Assembly (NCBI GenBank): GCA_022113835.1
Contig: JAILWY010000015.1
Span: 5,742,501 to 5,806,500 of the forward strand
Direction of reading: 5' to 3'
DNA: 64,000 nt
Origin: Atopsyche davidsoni
Lineage: Eukaryota > Arthropoda > Insecta > Trichoptera > Hydrobiosidae
A model generated the notes under the pieces. That model was not told the origin of the DNA. It did not search any database and was given only the letters and a program-made list of their open reading frames with translations. Numbering within the stretch: the first letter of the stretch is position 1; each line of letters opens with the position of its first letter. Positions 45,626 to 58,600 of this stretch are shown here, piece by piece. A program made the position numbers and the translations under genes.

Positions 45626-48600
45626 TCAGTAGCCGTAGCGGTCCTGTATGGAGGACATGACGCTGCTGGTGAGGGAGCTGAGCTTGCCGGCGACCTTGGT
45701 TACTCCCTGCCGCACACTTTCCTTCACGTCCTCCAGGTCGGGAGTGTTGTACTGGCCTCCTCTACTTGAATTTCCTGCAATATTACGACGTGATAATGAT
45801 TTACAAATTTTGACAATGAGATATTAACCTTTTGCGAAATTTCAAAAGGCTACAATAACTACTTATTGAATTGGTTAGTATGCCCCTTTTTTCTTCTGTA
45901 GCATCGTATTTGTATTACAAGTACTAATCTAATCCTAACACAATGCGTATACCACTTTTCACTGATGGTTATGATATATATTCAAAATAACACTGATATG
46001 TGTGATGCATTAACATAAATTATATATTGTGTCTTTGAAACATAAATTGTATGTTTTAGAAACAACGTATCCAAAACATATTGTTGCACCAATATACGTG
46101 TATGAGATTTATAATACCACTTACTATTAGGCCTTTCGTTAGAGCAGAAGTAATCATCAGACGAGATAGCTGTGCTGCCCTGGAATCTGAAATTAAAAAT
46201 AAACATTAAAGTTTAATCAACTTAACAGCCTTTTATAATATTGTACATTTTGAAAAACAATATTGTTTGTGTACGCTTCAGCTGCCATCCACTGATAATA
46301 TTTATATAAATTATATATTGCCATTCAGCAGATATTCAAAAGACATTTATAGTTTTAATTTTCTCACCTATTTAAGTTGGCGTCCCTGTCGAATCTGTTG
46401 GAAGAACTGTCTCCGAAGAATTGGTCCGAGCTGATGGCCTTGGCGCCACCAAACTTCCTAACGGCCGAATCTCCCCCTGAGGTGTCTTCCACAGGAGTGC
46501 GGGCTGGTCGGCTGGAGCTCCCACCGTAAGAGTTGGAATTACCTGTAAAGGTCACAATAAAAAATATCACATACCTAATGCACTTGTTTATTTTTTATTG
46601 AGATATTCTAAAATAAACTACATATATCTTGTAAACCAAGCATATAAATATATTACTGTCGGAAAGTATAATTTATATAATCGCCACATTATCAATTTGA
46701 CATTGAAGCGTTTCAAAGAAGTTTTAAATAATATTGTAAACAAAATAGATAATTTGATATTTTTGTCAGAAAGTACTTGAAAGCATTTCATTATAATAAC
46801 TATAAATATTAAAAAGTACTTATACAATTTTATTTATTCTGTTTGTTAATGAGAGTTCTATCTGTTAGCGAATCCGGTTGCTTCATATCACTTACCAGTG
46901 TGGAAATATACATAATACGAAGAAGGGTAACTCACTAAGGGTGCTGCTGGTGTTGCGCGGAGTATCTGCATCGAACATGCATCTGACGGGCTGGTGAGAC
47001 TCGGGCTCGATGACTTCCCAGGTGCCTGTGGAAGTGTTGGAGTTATTGGACCCGCGCTCGCGAGAGTTGGATTCCAAGAAGATCGTTTCCAAAGACTTAT
47101 TTGATGAGTCATTTCTGAAAAAACACATTTTATTCAATTGATATCTTTGAAAATAATGTTTGGGTTGCTTGATGCAATGAATGTTTTTACAAATATTTTT
47201 TCATAGGCAGGAGACTTTCAAGCTATTTACTTATACTCTCAATGCCTTTCTTATCTGCTATTGGAAAATTAATTACCTGTACATATTGAAGCTAGAAGAG
47301 AAGTTGCTAAATTCTTCATAATCATCAAGGCTGTTTTTGTTGGGACGGTGTTCTGGTGAAGGAACATTATCTTGCTGGATGACTTGCATATCTCCGATGG
47401 CTGAATGCGACACACCAGTGCTGTAGACAAAGATACAGTTAAAACATCATCAATTACTAATAGTCAATGCTCTCAACATGAAATAAAACTAAAAAATCAA
47501 ACATTTCGTGGATGTACCTTTTATTCTTATTAGAAGTGATGGCCATGCCGAGTCGCTCCAACTCCTTAGCCTTTTTCTGATCCACTGTGGTCAACTGCTG
47601 GTAAGCTAACCTCATGGAAGCTACGGCAGCCTCCTCTTCCACTTTGGTCAAGGCATTGCTCTGTTCAATACCCTGAAATGTAATATATTTTTTTATGCAG
47701 GGTGCGATTAAAACACAAGACAATTGGAACAAATGTTATTCATAAAATGATCAGTACATGTGGGGTAGATTTGAGTTTTGACTGATGAATTGATGACTTT
47801 TTTTAAGTATCAATAAAATATTAAAAAAAAAAATGACAACAATAATGTTAAAAAAGTTTGTGAAATTTCAGATGACTGATTCTAAGTCTCACGATGGGCC
47901 TGACAGGATTCCCATAACGGCTAAGCTCTTAATCCTTTCATTTTTCAACCAGGTCACGTACCTCCATTTTAAGTTTATCAGCCATCGCCGCTTCTCGCTC
48001 GATGTCATCAAAGTTGGCTTTCACCTTCGTTGCACCGAGTCCTCCTTTCTTAGCACCAAGCTGCGAGCATATAGCAAACAAAATATCGGGTGTTATAATT
48101 GTTCTTAAAAAAAGTATACTTATTTATAGCACAACAAAAACTAATAAAAATGTTCTTGAGCTTGAGCCTGATATTTCTTATTTTTGGACTGAAGATTTAG
48201 GGTTAAACTGCTTTATCAAAAGAAAAATATTCTGTCTCTATTTATGTATTTTATACACTGTAAGAATAGCTAATAAAATTAAACTTTTAAATGTTGATAA
48301 GAATTTTAAATATCGAAATAGAAAGTAAATAAAAGAATATCTCTATACCCCAGACTTCTTGGGCTGTATTCTCCGGACTCCAATCGAAGGTTTTCTGTTC
48401 TCGTCGGCAGTGAGGGTAGTGTCGGTGAGCTGATCCACCTTGGGGCCGAGCAGGGGACCCCCGTTGTTCAGGGCACTGTCTCCACTGGACAGCTTGGAGC
48501 CCAGGTTGACGGGTGTTAGACACTGGAAAATGAAGCATACCAATGTTATTTGATTAACGTATTAGATTGTTGCAATCATACTTTTGTAGAAAAAAAAAAG

Positions 48601-51600
48601 ATTTTTCGCTGTATTCACACAAACATAATTCATAAATTTATTAAATTGAACAATTTAGCTATGCCTAATATTAAAATATTTGATGTATTTTATTTAAAAT
48701 AAGTAAACATGAAGATATAATTTTTTTGTTCTTTTCAATACACAAAAAGTTCCACAAGCAAAAACCAAACCACCAAACAGAAAAACAAGCAACGTGGACT
48801 TTTTAGTGATGAAAATGAAAAAAGGTTAATCACAAGATTTGGAGAATTAATCAAACTAAAGATAGTAATTTTCAAAGACATAGAATAAACCTTTGCTGTC
48901 AAATAAACCAAAACTTAACAGTGATTAAATATTTTTTTTCATTTAAGCATCATTATTCATTCACAAAGCAATAAACACCAACATGAAATAATTATGATAT
49001 TTATATTTTATTAGGGTAATAAATATGATAATCATACATATTTTTGTGTTCAAACAGCATCTTGAAACCCTGTAGAGATTAATAATTTGTCTTACATATT
49101 TAAACATTTGAAAAATTGTTAGTCTCTATTTTATCAAACTCTAGTCTTGATCCTAAAGATGGGTGGAGAGAATCAAAAATGGGCTGACGGTGTCTTTTAT
49201 TTACTCAATAATGAAACTTAACACAAAATAACCTAACTTTTGTGGCATATATTGAAAATTGTTGTAAGTTCTTTTTTAGCTAAACTGGGAAAGGAGTCGA
49301 AGCACTTACCTGATCTACCTCGATGGAATTAGTATTCTTCGATAGTGATTGGTTAGTTTCAAAAGGAACAAACTCATTAGTGTGCTCCTCGAAGAAATCT
49401 ACCTCTTTCTTCTCATCCTTGCTATCCAACGATTCGTGGTGGGTATCAATGAACAGCTGAAAAAACCAAATCATAGTGAGTCCAATGGAAGTCAGCAAAA
49501 CATCCGTATGTCAATTGCATAATTGAATTAGAGTTCCTTTAAAGTAATTTAATATTTTTGCCAGAATATAAAATTATTGATACCATTCAGATTATTTTAG
49601 GCACCAGAGCATTTGAAGATTTTGGTGTAAACATGGAATTGGCGTGCAAAGAAAAATCTGATATTATTCATCAAAATTTATATATGGTTTCAACAACTCA
49701 AGGCCATTAACAATGCTTTAAGAGTGAATGAGGTAAATGACCCTTTTACTCAAAATAAAAATAAAATCTCGCTTTAATACTTGCTTGTGGTTCTCCTTTA
49801 AAAATTTTCAAGGTCATTTACACAGCACATGAATTAGGAAATTGGAAAAAACTTAATTTAACAAATTTGAGCCGTGCCAAAAAAAATATGTGTTTACGGT
49901 ATAGGTGAATTGTTGAGATACCTTGGTGCCATGAACTTTCATGGCGTTTGCTGAAACGCCAGAAAGCTTGTCCTTGTAAAGCTGTGCCACACGCGAGCTG
50001 TACTTCTGCCGTGCGTCATCGGTCACGAGGTTGTGCTGTCGGAAGAACTGTGCCTGGAATCACACAAAAAAAAAATTCAGAAGTTGAATCATGAACGTAA
50101 ATAGATGAACAAAATTGAATATGATCTGAAATGTTTTAGGTATATATGAGAGTCACTGTTTAAAGAAGCAAAGATAATCAGTCTGGCCATGTTTCAGTTT
50201 GGTCGAGGACTATTTGTATCTATATAGACGTTTTAGTGGAAATATATATATTTTTAAAACGTGCAATGTCAGCGGAAAAATGTTTACAGAAAAACTACAT
50301 TTGGCTATGCAATTAAGCAATAACGGTAAATATGCCAACACATTTAATGCTAATCATTAACAGTCTTGACATGCTAAAAAAATTAAAACGACATAATACA
50401 GCCGACCAACTCAATGTTGATTATATACAATTGCTTGTATTATAAACGATCTGTGAGTCATGTTGTCAAATTTTTAATGAAATGAAAATGTCAAGTGCTC
50501 GCACGAGGTGTGGGATGCGCGTCATATTAAACATTGTATGCTCGCGCTAAGCGCTGGTTCGGCAACTTAGCTGCCTGTTCTAATGGTAAGCACAGTTGTT
50601 TACTGAATAACTGCGGACTTGGGTCAGATTTGTGTGGAGTAATTTAATTTGGTAATTTTGATCCTCTTAAATTTATAAATTGTCTACAAAATAAAAAAAA
50701 CCCTTCTCATACAAGTTTTTTATGTGATATAAGGTATCTAAAAATACCAAAATTTTGGAATTGTACGAAGTTTAATTTCTGGCAATATTCGATGAATGTC
50801 AGTTTTTTCTTTTTATATTCAACATTCTTTTTTTAAAATATACTCAACAAATGGAATAAAATTTTTCTGAGAAACAAAAACCAATTCCTTTGTAGGATTC
50901 AACCTAATTCAGAATGGTAACATATTTTAAGGAGTCTACTTATTGTGTGTTTTATGGAAATGAATTTCAATGAGACGGGAGACATCAAAATTAATATAGA
51001 CAACATCAATTTAAATCAAAACATCTCAATTATATTCATGGAGATTTAAAGAAGGTTTAGGTTTTATTTTTAGTTACTAAATGTTTTTTAGTAAAATATT
51101 AATCTAAATGCAACAATACAATATGTATTTAAATGTTTACACAAGATATGCAAAACCATTATTTCAAGCAACACTATGGTTCATAAGAGTTGCAAAAAAC
51201 TGGCTATCCTTGGCCCAGTTCAATGCCACCATTGGCAATACTTCACATTCGTCCATGGATGAAAACATCTCAAATTTGCATATCGAATCGAAAGTGAACA
51301 TATGCTTTTGTATTTAAAATTAGTGCGTACTAAAATGTAAGATTAACGACTTACCGCATTTGCGTTGCCACCGAGTTGCATATTTCTCATCTGGGTCCAT
51401 GTCCAATTGGTGTCAAGCTGGGTGGATCTTACAAAGGTTAAATGAACTCCTAGACTTCGGTGAACAGCAGAGCAGTCTATGCAGATAAATACACCGTATG
51501 TTACAGATGACCATGTTGGATTCTTAGCACTGCAGTCGAAGCAAGCCTAAAACAAAGCAAAAACAAATAAAATATATTGCTACCGTAGCGACGGGAACAA

Positions 51601-51783
51601 ACTAATATTTGATGATATGTCAGGGATCCAAGAGATTGACATCATAATAATAAATGTATTTACGAGAGAAGCTTAATTGTATTTCGTATTAAATTAACTT
51701 TATCTTACTTTATTAGCAGGAATTGCACGCAATCTCACGAAAACGGATTCAATTTCGCCCTTGCTTGGGCAAGAGTCAGCCAT
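45626..51783 (-). CDS. ArfGAP3: ADP-ribosylation factor GTPase-activating protein 2/3
   Basis: COPI-associated ARF1 GAP acting at the Golgi. Twelve coding exons on the minus strand: 51783-51709, 51546-51355, 50053-49922, 49456-49310, 48522-48349, 48060-47962, 47672-47518, 47420-47277, 47114-46936, 46542-46368, 46186-46125, 45774-45626. Phases all join, giving 560 residues. The zinc finger is complete: C27-x2-C30-x16-C47-x2-C50, followed by HRSLGVH with arginine-finger R55. The middle has [20 protein letters not shown] and a coiled-coil region ([16 protein letters not shown]). Two ISS motifs ([17 protein letters not shown]) and the C-terminal [21 protein letters not shown] are the Glo3-type signature separating ArfGAP2/3 from ArfGAP1. 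The start chosen is [15 protein letters not shown]; two further in-frame ATGs lie upstream (51792, 51825). The 2-versus-3 name is conventional. Confidence 0.95.
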
Positions 51784-52603
51784 TTTTGACATGTTGTCAC
51801 TAACGTCATATGAAAGTATTGCCATTATATATTTAACATTCGACAATTTAAACTTTATGGATGATGTGGAAAAGTTCTTTAGAGCTTTTAAACTATCATT
51901 TAATTTGAATATTGTGCAACTTAAATTAATTTAAAGAAAGCACTTATAACCAGGCGAATAAAAAATTATAAAATAATTTTGCTTCTACAAAAACAAATTA
52001 TTAATATGATACGTAATAAATAAAATTACAAGATGCATTGATTTAATAGGTCAGAATATTGAGCTAGAACATTTCTTTAAAGTTACTGCCGAAAACAAAG
52101 TTTTTGCCAATAAAATATACATTTCTTTTCTTATAAAAATAATTTGATATTTATTGGAATTAATACATTTTCCTGCAGTGCTTGCACAGTTTCAATTATT
52201 ATTGTAAGTTAAATAGTCCATGAAATAATTTTTTCAAAATTTATTTAAAAAATAAGCGAAAATTGACGATTGAATCGAAAATAAATAGGTGGCAGTGTTG
52301 CTAGAGTAAACAATAAATCGTAAACATTCACAATGCTTGCTTTAGTCGTAGATATCCGTAGTTCTAGCAACATTATTGCGTTTATCGTTATGTCAAAAAT
52401 GTTTTGAAGTACACCAAAAATGGGTTGGCTATTTTCTTAAATTTATAAATTTATCTCATTTATGACAGTAACTAATAATAATGGATTTTATTATGATTTT
52501 TAAATATCATTTTAAAAATATGTTACCTGTTTATTTGTAAGAGTAATGACGAAGCACATTTTTTTAGTTGAGTGTGTATGATTACAATATTTTTCTTTTT
52601 CAG
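51784..52603. promoter_or_regulatory. head-to-head promoter region, ArfGAP / Cep97
   Basis: The two genes diverge with ~820 bp between the ArfGAP start and the first confident Cep97 coding exon. The first Cep97 exon must lie here or slightly beyond and must end in phase 1. Candidate ATGs at 52333 and 52481 did not give a clean phase-compatible donor, so the Cep97 start is left open. Confidence 0.5.
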
Positions 52604-55600
52604 CTGAAGAATTGTCAGAAACGTTGGATTACTCTAAAAAGGAGTTGAAGAAAATAAGCAAAGCTAATGAACACGAGGCCAGGACTGTTGTTACTTTGAT
52701 ATTGGACGAGAATGAATTGCAGAGAGTTGATAATGTGGATTCATATTCGAGGCTGGAAAATGTCAGTACCCTTATATTTTAATATTAATCGTAACCAAAT
52801 TTTTTAAATAAAATGATCATTTTTAATTATATGTGATAAAAAAAACGGTTGAAATAACTTTTCAAATTATTGAAAGAAAACAATTTATGCTCCGTAGTTA
52901 AGTGGGATGGGCATATCAAATAGTTTGTCTGCCGTACCTTGGATGCTTTCATTAATACATTAAAGTACGGTTTGTATTCAATTGCCCTATGACAATTGGT
53001 CCTATGACCAATTTTATTCAATATATATGCTAAACTATTTGTAATTGTAATTTGAGTTTTGGATATCTAGAGCAAACAGAGAAAGAAATTACTTGTAGGG
53101 ACGAATGCTCACCAATTTAAATCCTATAAAATTTTTCACTACCATACAAAAGTACACTTTTATGCATTTTATATATTGTGCTGTCCAACTTTCTAGCTGT
53201 CTGTATCGAAAAACAGCCTTCTTCGGATGTATGGAGTAGGTAAATTGACTAGCCTTCGGGACCTAAATCTCAGTAATAATGCCATTCTTACCATCGAAGG
53301 ACTGAAGGAACTGGTATACCTCAAGAAGCTGCAATTGTCATGTATGTACATATTTATTCGTTGCGTATTACATTTCAAGTTTTTGAAAATAAATAAATTG
53401 TGGAGTTAGCACAGTTAGATTATTTAATTTATTTATGACATTATATTGTTATTGGAAATTACAATTGATCTGAATAAAGTGTGAAGTTTTTTAAAATATA
53501 TTAATGATTGGTCAATTAATTATTCATTGTTTTACATTAACCATTTTAGTAGTGTTTGATTTTTTTATAATAATTTTACCTGTCGATATTTTAATAATGG
53601 GAAGTCGTCACATGAAAATGCAAGTGATTTATATAAATGTATGAATTTTTGGTCTTTTTTGATATTGAAGTCTGTTACTAAATAAGTAACATGAAATTTT
53701 TATTTTAACACAAATGCTAAGGAGCGTTTTTTGAATCTTTTATTATTTTTTATTCATCTTAAGGATTAACCCTTTGCACTCGAGAGGTGCGGATTCCGCA
53801 CCACACGATGTAATGCCGCAACTCGAGAGGTGCGGATTCCGCACCAATTTGCTTGGTGCGGAAATTCGATGTGCGGTGATAACTATTTATGGTTTTTTAT
53901 CTGGTGATTTCTTGTTTATGTTTATGTGATCTTGTTCTTTAAAGTTCGTTACTAAGCACTGCCCATATAATTTTACAAAGATCATGTTATCCCCCTTTCA
54001 AACTACGCTAGAATTTCTTATCCAAGATTAGTGCGGCACCATAAAGCGAACTGCATTTTTGGTCTCAGTTCGACCTTGACAGCCATGGCAAAATGACTAG
54101 ATGTGTACCTAATCAACCCATATATTTTTTGCTTGTACTTCTTATCGTAATCATTCATTTGAGGGTCCTTATTTGCTTAAACTTATATTGCACTGAAGAA
54201 TAGACTTTTTTCTCCCTCACAATATCAATAACCTTTCCATTCACTTATCGTACCATTATTTTGTTTGCTTTATAATATATAATAATATTATGATAATGTG
54301 TATCTCACTAAACAGCTGAGAGGAGAACAGCCGCTTAATCACTTGCGGTATATGAAAACCTTAGTTCGGCAATTGACTGGAGATTTTCGTCAGACACGTG
54401 CTAGAGCTTCACTTCAACCTGCGATTCCGAAAATCCGCCTAAGTGGAAGGCTGCATAACATTCTAACAGGAGTTAGGAAGGATTACAAAGTCTGTTCTCA
54501 AAAAAATAAACCCGGCAAAAGACATCAAACGACATACTTTTGTGATACTTGTCCCGAAAAGCCGGGCATGCATCTCGGCAATTGTTACATGAAATATCAT
54601 ACAAAGCAAAATTACAAAGACTTATGTTTACGAACCTATCTTCGTAAAGATGTAAATATACATTAAATATTAAAATTAAAAAAATTATGTGTCAATTTGT
54701 GTGTGTGAACATTTTAAGTTAGAGGTAAAAAATTCACCGAAAGTGATACGAAACGCTTCGAGTTGCTGATTAGTCCGCGCGGAAACGGTCTCGAGCGCAA
54801 AGGGTTAATGTAATTTTTGAAATTTATTGAGACTAGAGTCACTTATCATGCAAAAGGTAACTCTTAAAACATGCAATTAAATAACAAAAATTTCCAACAA
54901 AACTAGTACTTTAAGAGATGAAAAGAACTGTTGTAAGGTTTGTGTTGTAAATTAATACTAGTCTATCATTATGATGACATATTAGATATAGAATACTTGC
55001 ATTTTCAGTGGACGAAGTGTTAAATAAAACATAACATGTGACTGTGTGAACTAACATTGCAGGTAATAACATTAAGTCAATAGAGCACCTGAACAATAAT
55101 GTAAACCTGGAATACCTCGATCTGTCCGACAATCAGATATCTCACATATCCGATATTTCTTACCTTAAGCACCTCAAGGTAAATAACAAATCCTCATTAA
55201 CAATTTTAATGCTTATGCAATTTTCCAAGTGTTTCATTTGTTAGGTTTTTTTTGCTTTTCATCAGTTTACAAAAATGTGATACTTCTATGCTTCATCCCT
55301 TAACATTGCTCATCTAACCATGTCTTGATAAATCGCTAACTAGGAATATTATATATATTCTCTTTTTATATGAATTTCTCACGTGTAACATTTGTTTTGC
55401 TAATACTTGGTATAGTGAAGAAAAATAATTGGATACATGGTGAATTTTAATTCTCGATTTCAGCATTTGTTATTGGACCGGAATAGGATTGGAAATTTAA
55501 AACAGTGTGAGCGCTATGTTCCTTCATCTTTGTTGTCGTTGGGACTGGCCAGTAATTTTCTCACAGACCTGAACACCCTGTGTCACCTCAGTCACCTGGG

Positions 55601-58600
55601 CCAGCTGGAGAATATCAACATAGAAGGAAATCCATGCGTTACGGCAACTGCTCTAGAAAAGATGTATCCTTTTTATATACTATAATTATGTAATGTTCTA
55701 AAATACTTTTGGTTTTTATTATTAAAATTTAAGTTAAGAGATAACAATGTTCATCGAATTGTTATGACTAATAGATACAGTTGTTATTCTGAAAAAAATG
55801 CGGTTATTTGGCTGTCCTTATGCATTATTAGCCAAATATTTTTAGTAGGCTCTTGAGAACTTCATCAGATTTAATTACAAAAAGACTTGAAGGGTTTTGA
55901 AAGAACCAAGCACTAATGGGTTTTGTGAACTCTAACAATCTCTTCAGCATATTTTGAGCAGTATTTAGACATAAATGTTATTTTCCTTAATAAATTTTGT
56001 CAGTGATTTTGATTATCGTCCATTTGTTATAAACTGGGTGATGAGTGTCAAGTCTGTGGATGGATATGAAGTTAATGCCATTGAGAGGTGAGTTCTATTC
56101 AAATAAAATTAATTTTAAGCATAACATTTAGTATAATCAAGCTTAATCGTATAATAAATGGTGCCATTTCATTTTGTAGATTTATTAAAATAACACTATT
56201 TTACACAAAAATGAATTTACTACTATTTATTTTAATTGAAATTTGTTTACAAACAAATTTACTAAATATCTACTGTATTTGGTACATGCTGAGTCAAATG
56301 ATCACCATTATACTGATATAAAGCAGACATATCTAACAGTAACAACGTAACATGTGTGATTAACATTATTTTGTGATATAGTTTGAAGGCAGAGTGGCTA
56401 TACAGTCAGGGGCGCGGTCGGCAGTTCCGGGAAGGGGAGCATGCCCTGTTGGGGCAATATCTGGCAACTACCTGTCCCGTGGGTGCCGAGGCCCCTGAGA
56501 CTGAAGAGCAGCGCAAGCTCCGGCTCATCCTCAGCAAGGTGACTTAGTCTATCCAACATGCCCAACGAGGGTGAAAGCATGGAGTTATGCAAAATGGAAT
56601 ATATTGCATTTGTTATTGATTTCTTCTAAGTGCACCTTTCGTTTCCAGGCCCAACATCACCAGCAGCAGCTCCGAGAACAAGGGCCGAGTCCTCCGCGCG
56701 CCAAACACTCCCCTCGTATGCACGGTATGCATTCATTTTACTTTCTTGCTTTTCATATGATCCTTTTTCTGGAAACAATGGTTGTACTTCACGGAAAATA
56801 ACATCTACAGACACCTGTAAATTTATACTAACTAGACAAGTACTTCATTTGCTTCGATTGCATCTGTCCGCCAATATCAAGTCCCCTGCACCAGCTCTAT
56901 TTTGTCATTAGTTTTATCATATATTATATAGTACATTTAATAAATACAAACTTGTTATGATATAATAAAAATAAATTATATTTGTATGATATGATTTCAG
57001 CTCGAATTGCTGGGCGCATGGTTAACAAGTCACCTGACCGCAGCATGTCCAGTAGCTACCATTCTGCTCTCTCCAATAAGCACCATAACCTTCTTGCTCA
57101 GAATTCAAATGCCATGTCTGCCAGCTTCTCCGGCGAGATCCCTAACAATGTGACCCCCAAACACACTCCCAGTAGGAGCATTGCGGACATGGCCATGAGT
57201 CAGAGCTTCGACTGCTCATCCTCTGCCATCTTCAATTCGGAGCCTGATAAGAGCGCTAAAGAGGTAAAGGTCTTAGGAGACGTTAGCGTCAACGAAAAGA
57301 ACGGAGAAACTAGCGATGTGACAACGGTCACAAAGGATTTGATTGAGAATCATGATGAGGGAAAAGGAAAAGAGAATGTGAAGAATATTGAATGTGAGTA
57401 TGGTTTTTTTTTCTATATGAAGAAGTTGACCTGTTTTCTCAGTCGTTACATTTATTTTTACTGTGGCACTTCTATTTGTCTTAATTAAAACTTTTAGTTG
57501 AATATTATATTTAACTGTGATTTTATTTCAGCTCATTTCGATTCAAATAAAGCTTTGAATCAACCATTAGAAGCAGCATCAAAAATGGTACCCGTTCCTG
57601 ACTCCCTGATGAGCCCTGACTATCAAGGCCCCCTGTTTGCTCCAGCCGCTGGAATAGTCCTCAATCAAAATCCACAGACTCTGATGGCAAACAGACGTAT
57701 CTCTGGCAACACCCAAGTGTACAATCCAAACAACTGTCAGAGTCCTCTAGCTTACTCGCACCCTGGAAACTCAACACCTTCGAGTATTCCCACCAGTGCC
57801 GCAATGGCCAGTATCCCCAACCCTCACTCTGAAGTCCCTGTCATCAATTGTTCGACAAGGACTACCAAAGTGACTCCGCAGAAACCTGCTGTCAAAACTA
57901 CCGTGGCTGTTAATCCAAGAAGTAACAAGGGTTCGTATATTTATTATTTATATGCGAATTAGCTCCTTAGCTTGGATGTTAGATCGTCGGTGTTTTCAGT
58001 TTTATAAAATTGTTATGTGTATAATAATATGTAATATCTTATATAATTTTTTTATTTAGGTTCTCCACAATTGTCTAGAAGTGCAATGTCCAGTCCGAAA
58101 TTAAGACACACTGCCGATCAACGTAAAGGTTAGATCACATCTTTATTGCGTACTATTATAAAAAAAATGTTAGGTTTAATAGACTTACTTGACCTAGTGT
58201 GTTTTGTTTAGGGAGTTTTTCCGCCCGCCTCTCGCAACAAAACAACGATGAGATGAGTCAGTCGGCCAAGAACTTGTACAACCAAACTATACAGAGCTCC
58301 AATGCGAGTCCAAACAACGGCAAAGTCAATGACACCCCCAGTAAACGAAAGCAAAACGGAACCAACAAAATCATCACTGTTCTCTCCAGCCAGACAGAGA
58401 TACAGGTAAGAATAAACAACTTAACCAATTAGGTGCACTATTTGTACACCATATCTGATAAAATATTGAATTTCTCTCACCATAAAAATGTTAGATTTAT
58501 CTTACAAAACTGGAAGAGGAAGATGAATGAACGTAGCCCTGGAGTCGTTTCATATTGGTTAAAAGTGTTCACATTTTATATTGTCTCTTTTAGGTCACTC

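Noticed and set aside
45578..45769. 63-codon plus-strand ORF
   Set aside because: Antisense shadow of the last ArfGAP exon, which has the family C-terminal signature on the minus strand.
50510..50640. Possible SINE in an ArfGAP intron (TTCTAATGGTAAGCACAGTT)
   Set aside because: The box B match is too weak to support a call.
52481..52536. Candidate first coding exon of Cep97 (ATG at 52481)
   Set aside because: Joining it to 52604 gives an immediate stop; phase 1 is required and this exon ends in phase 2.
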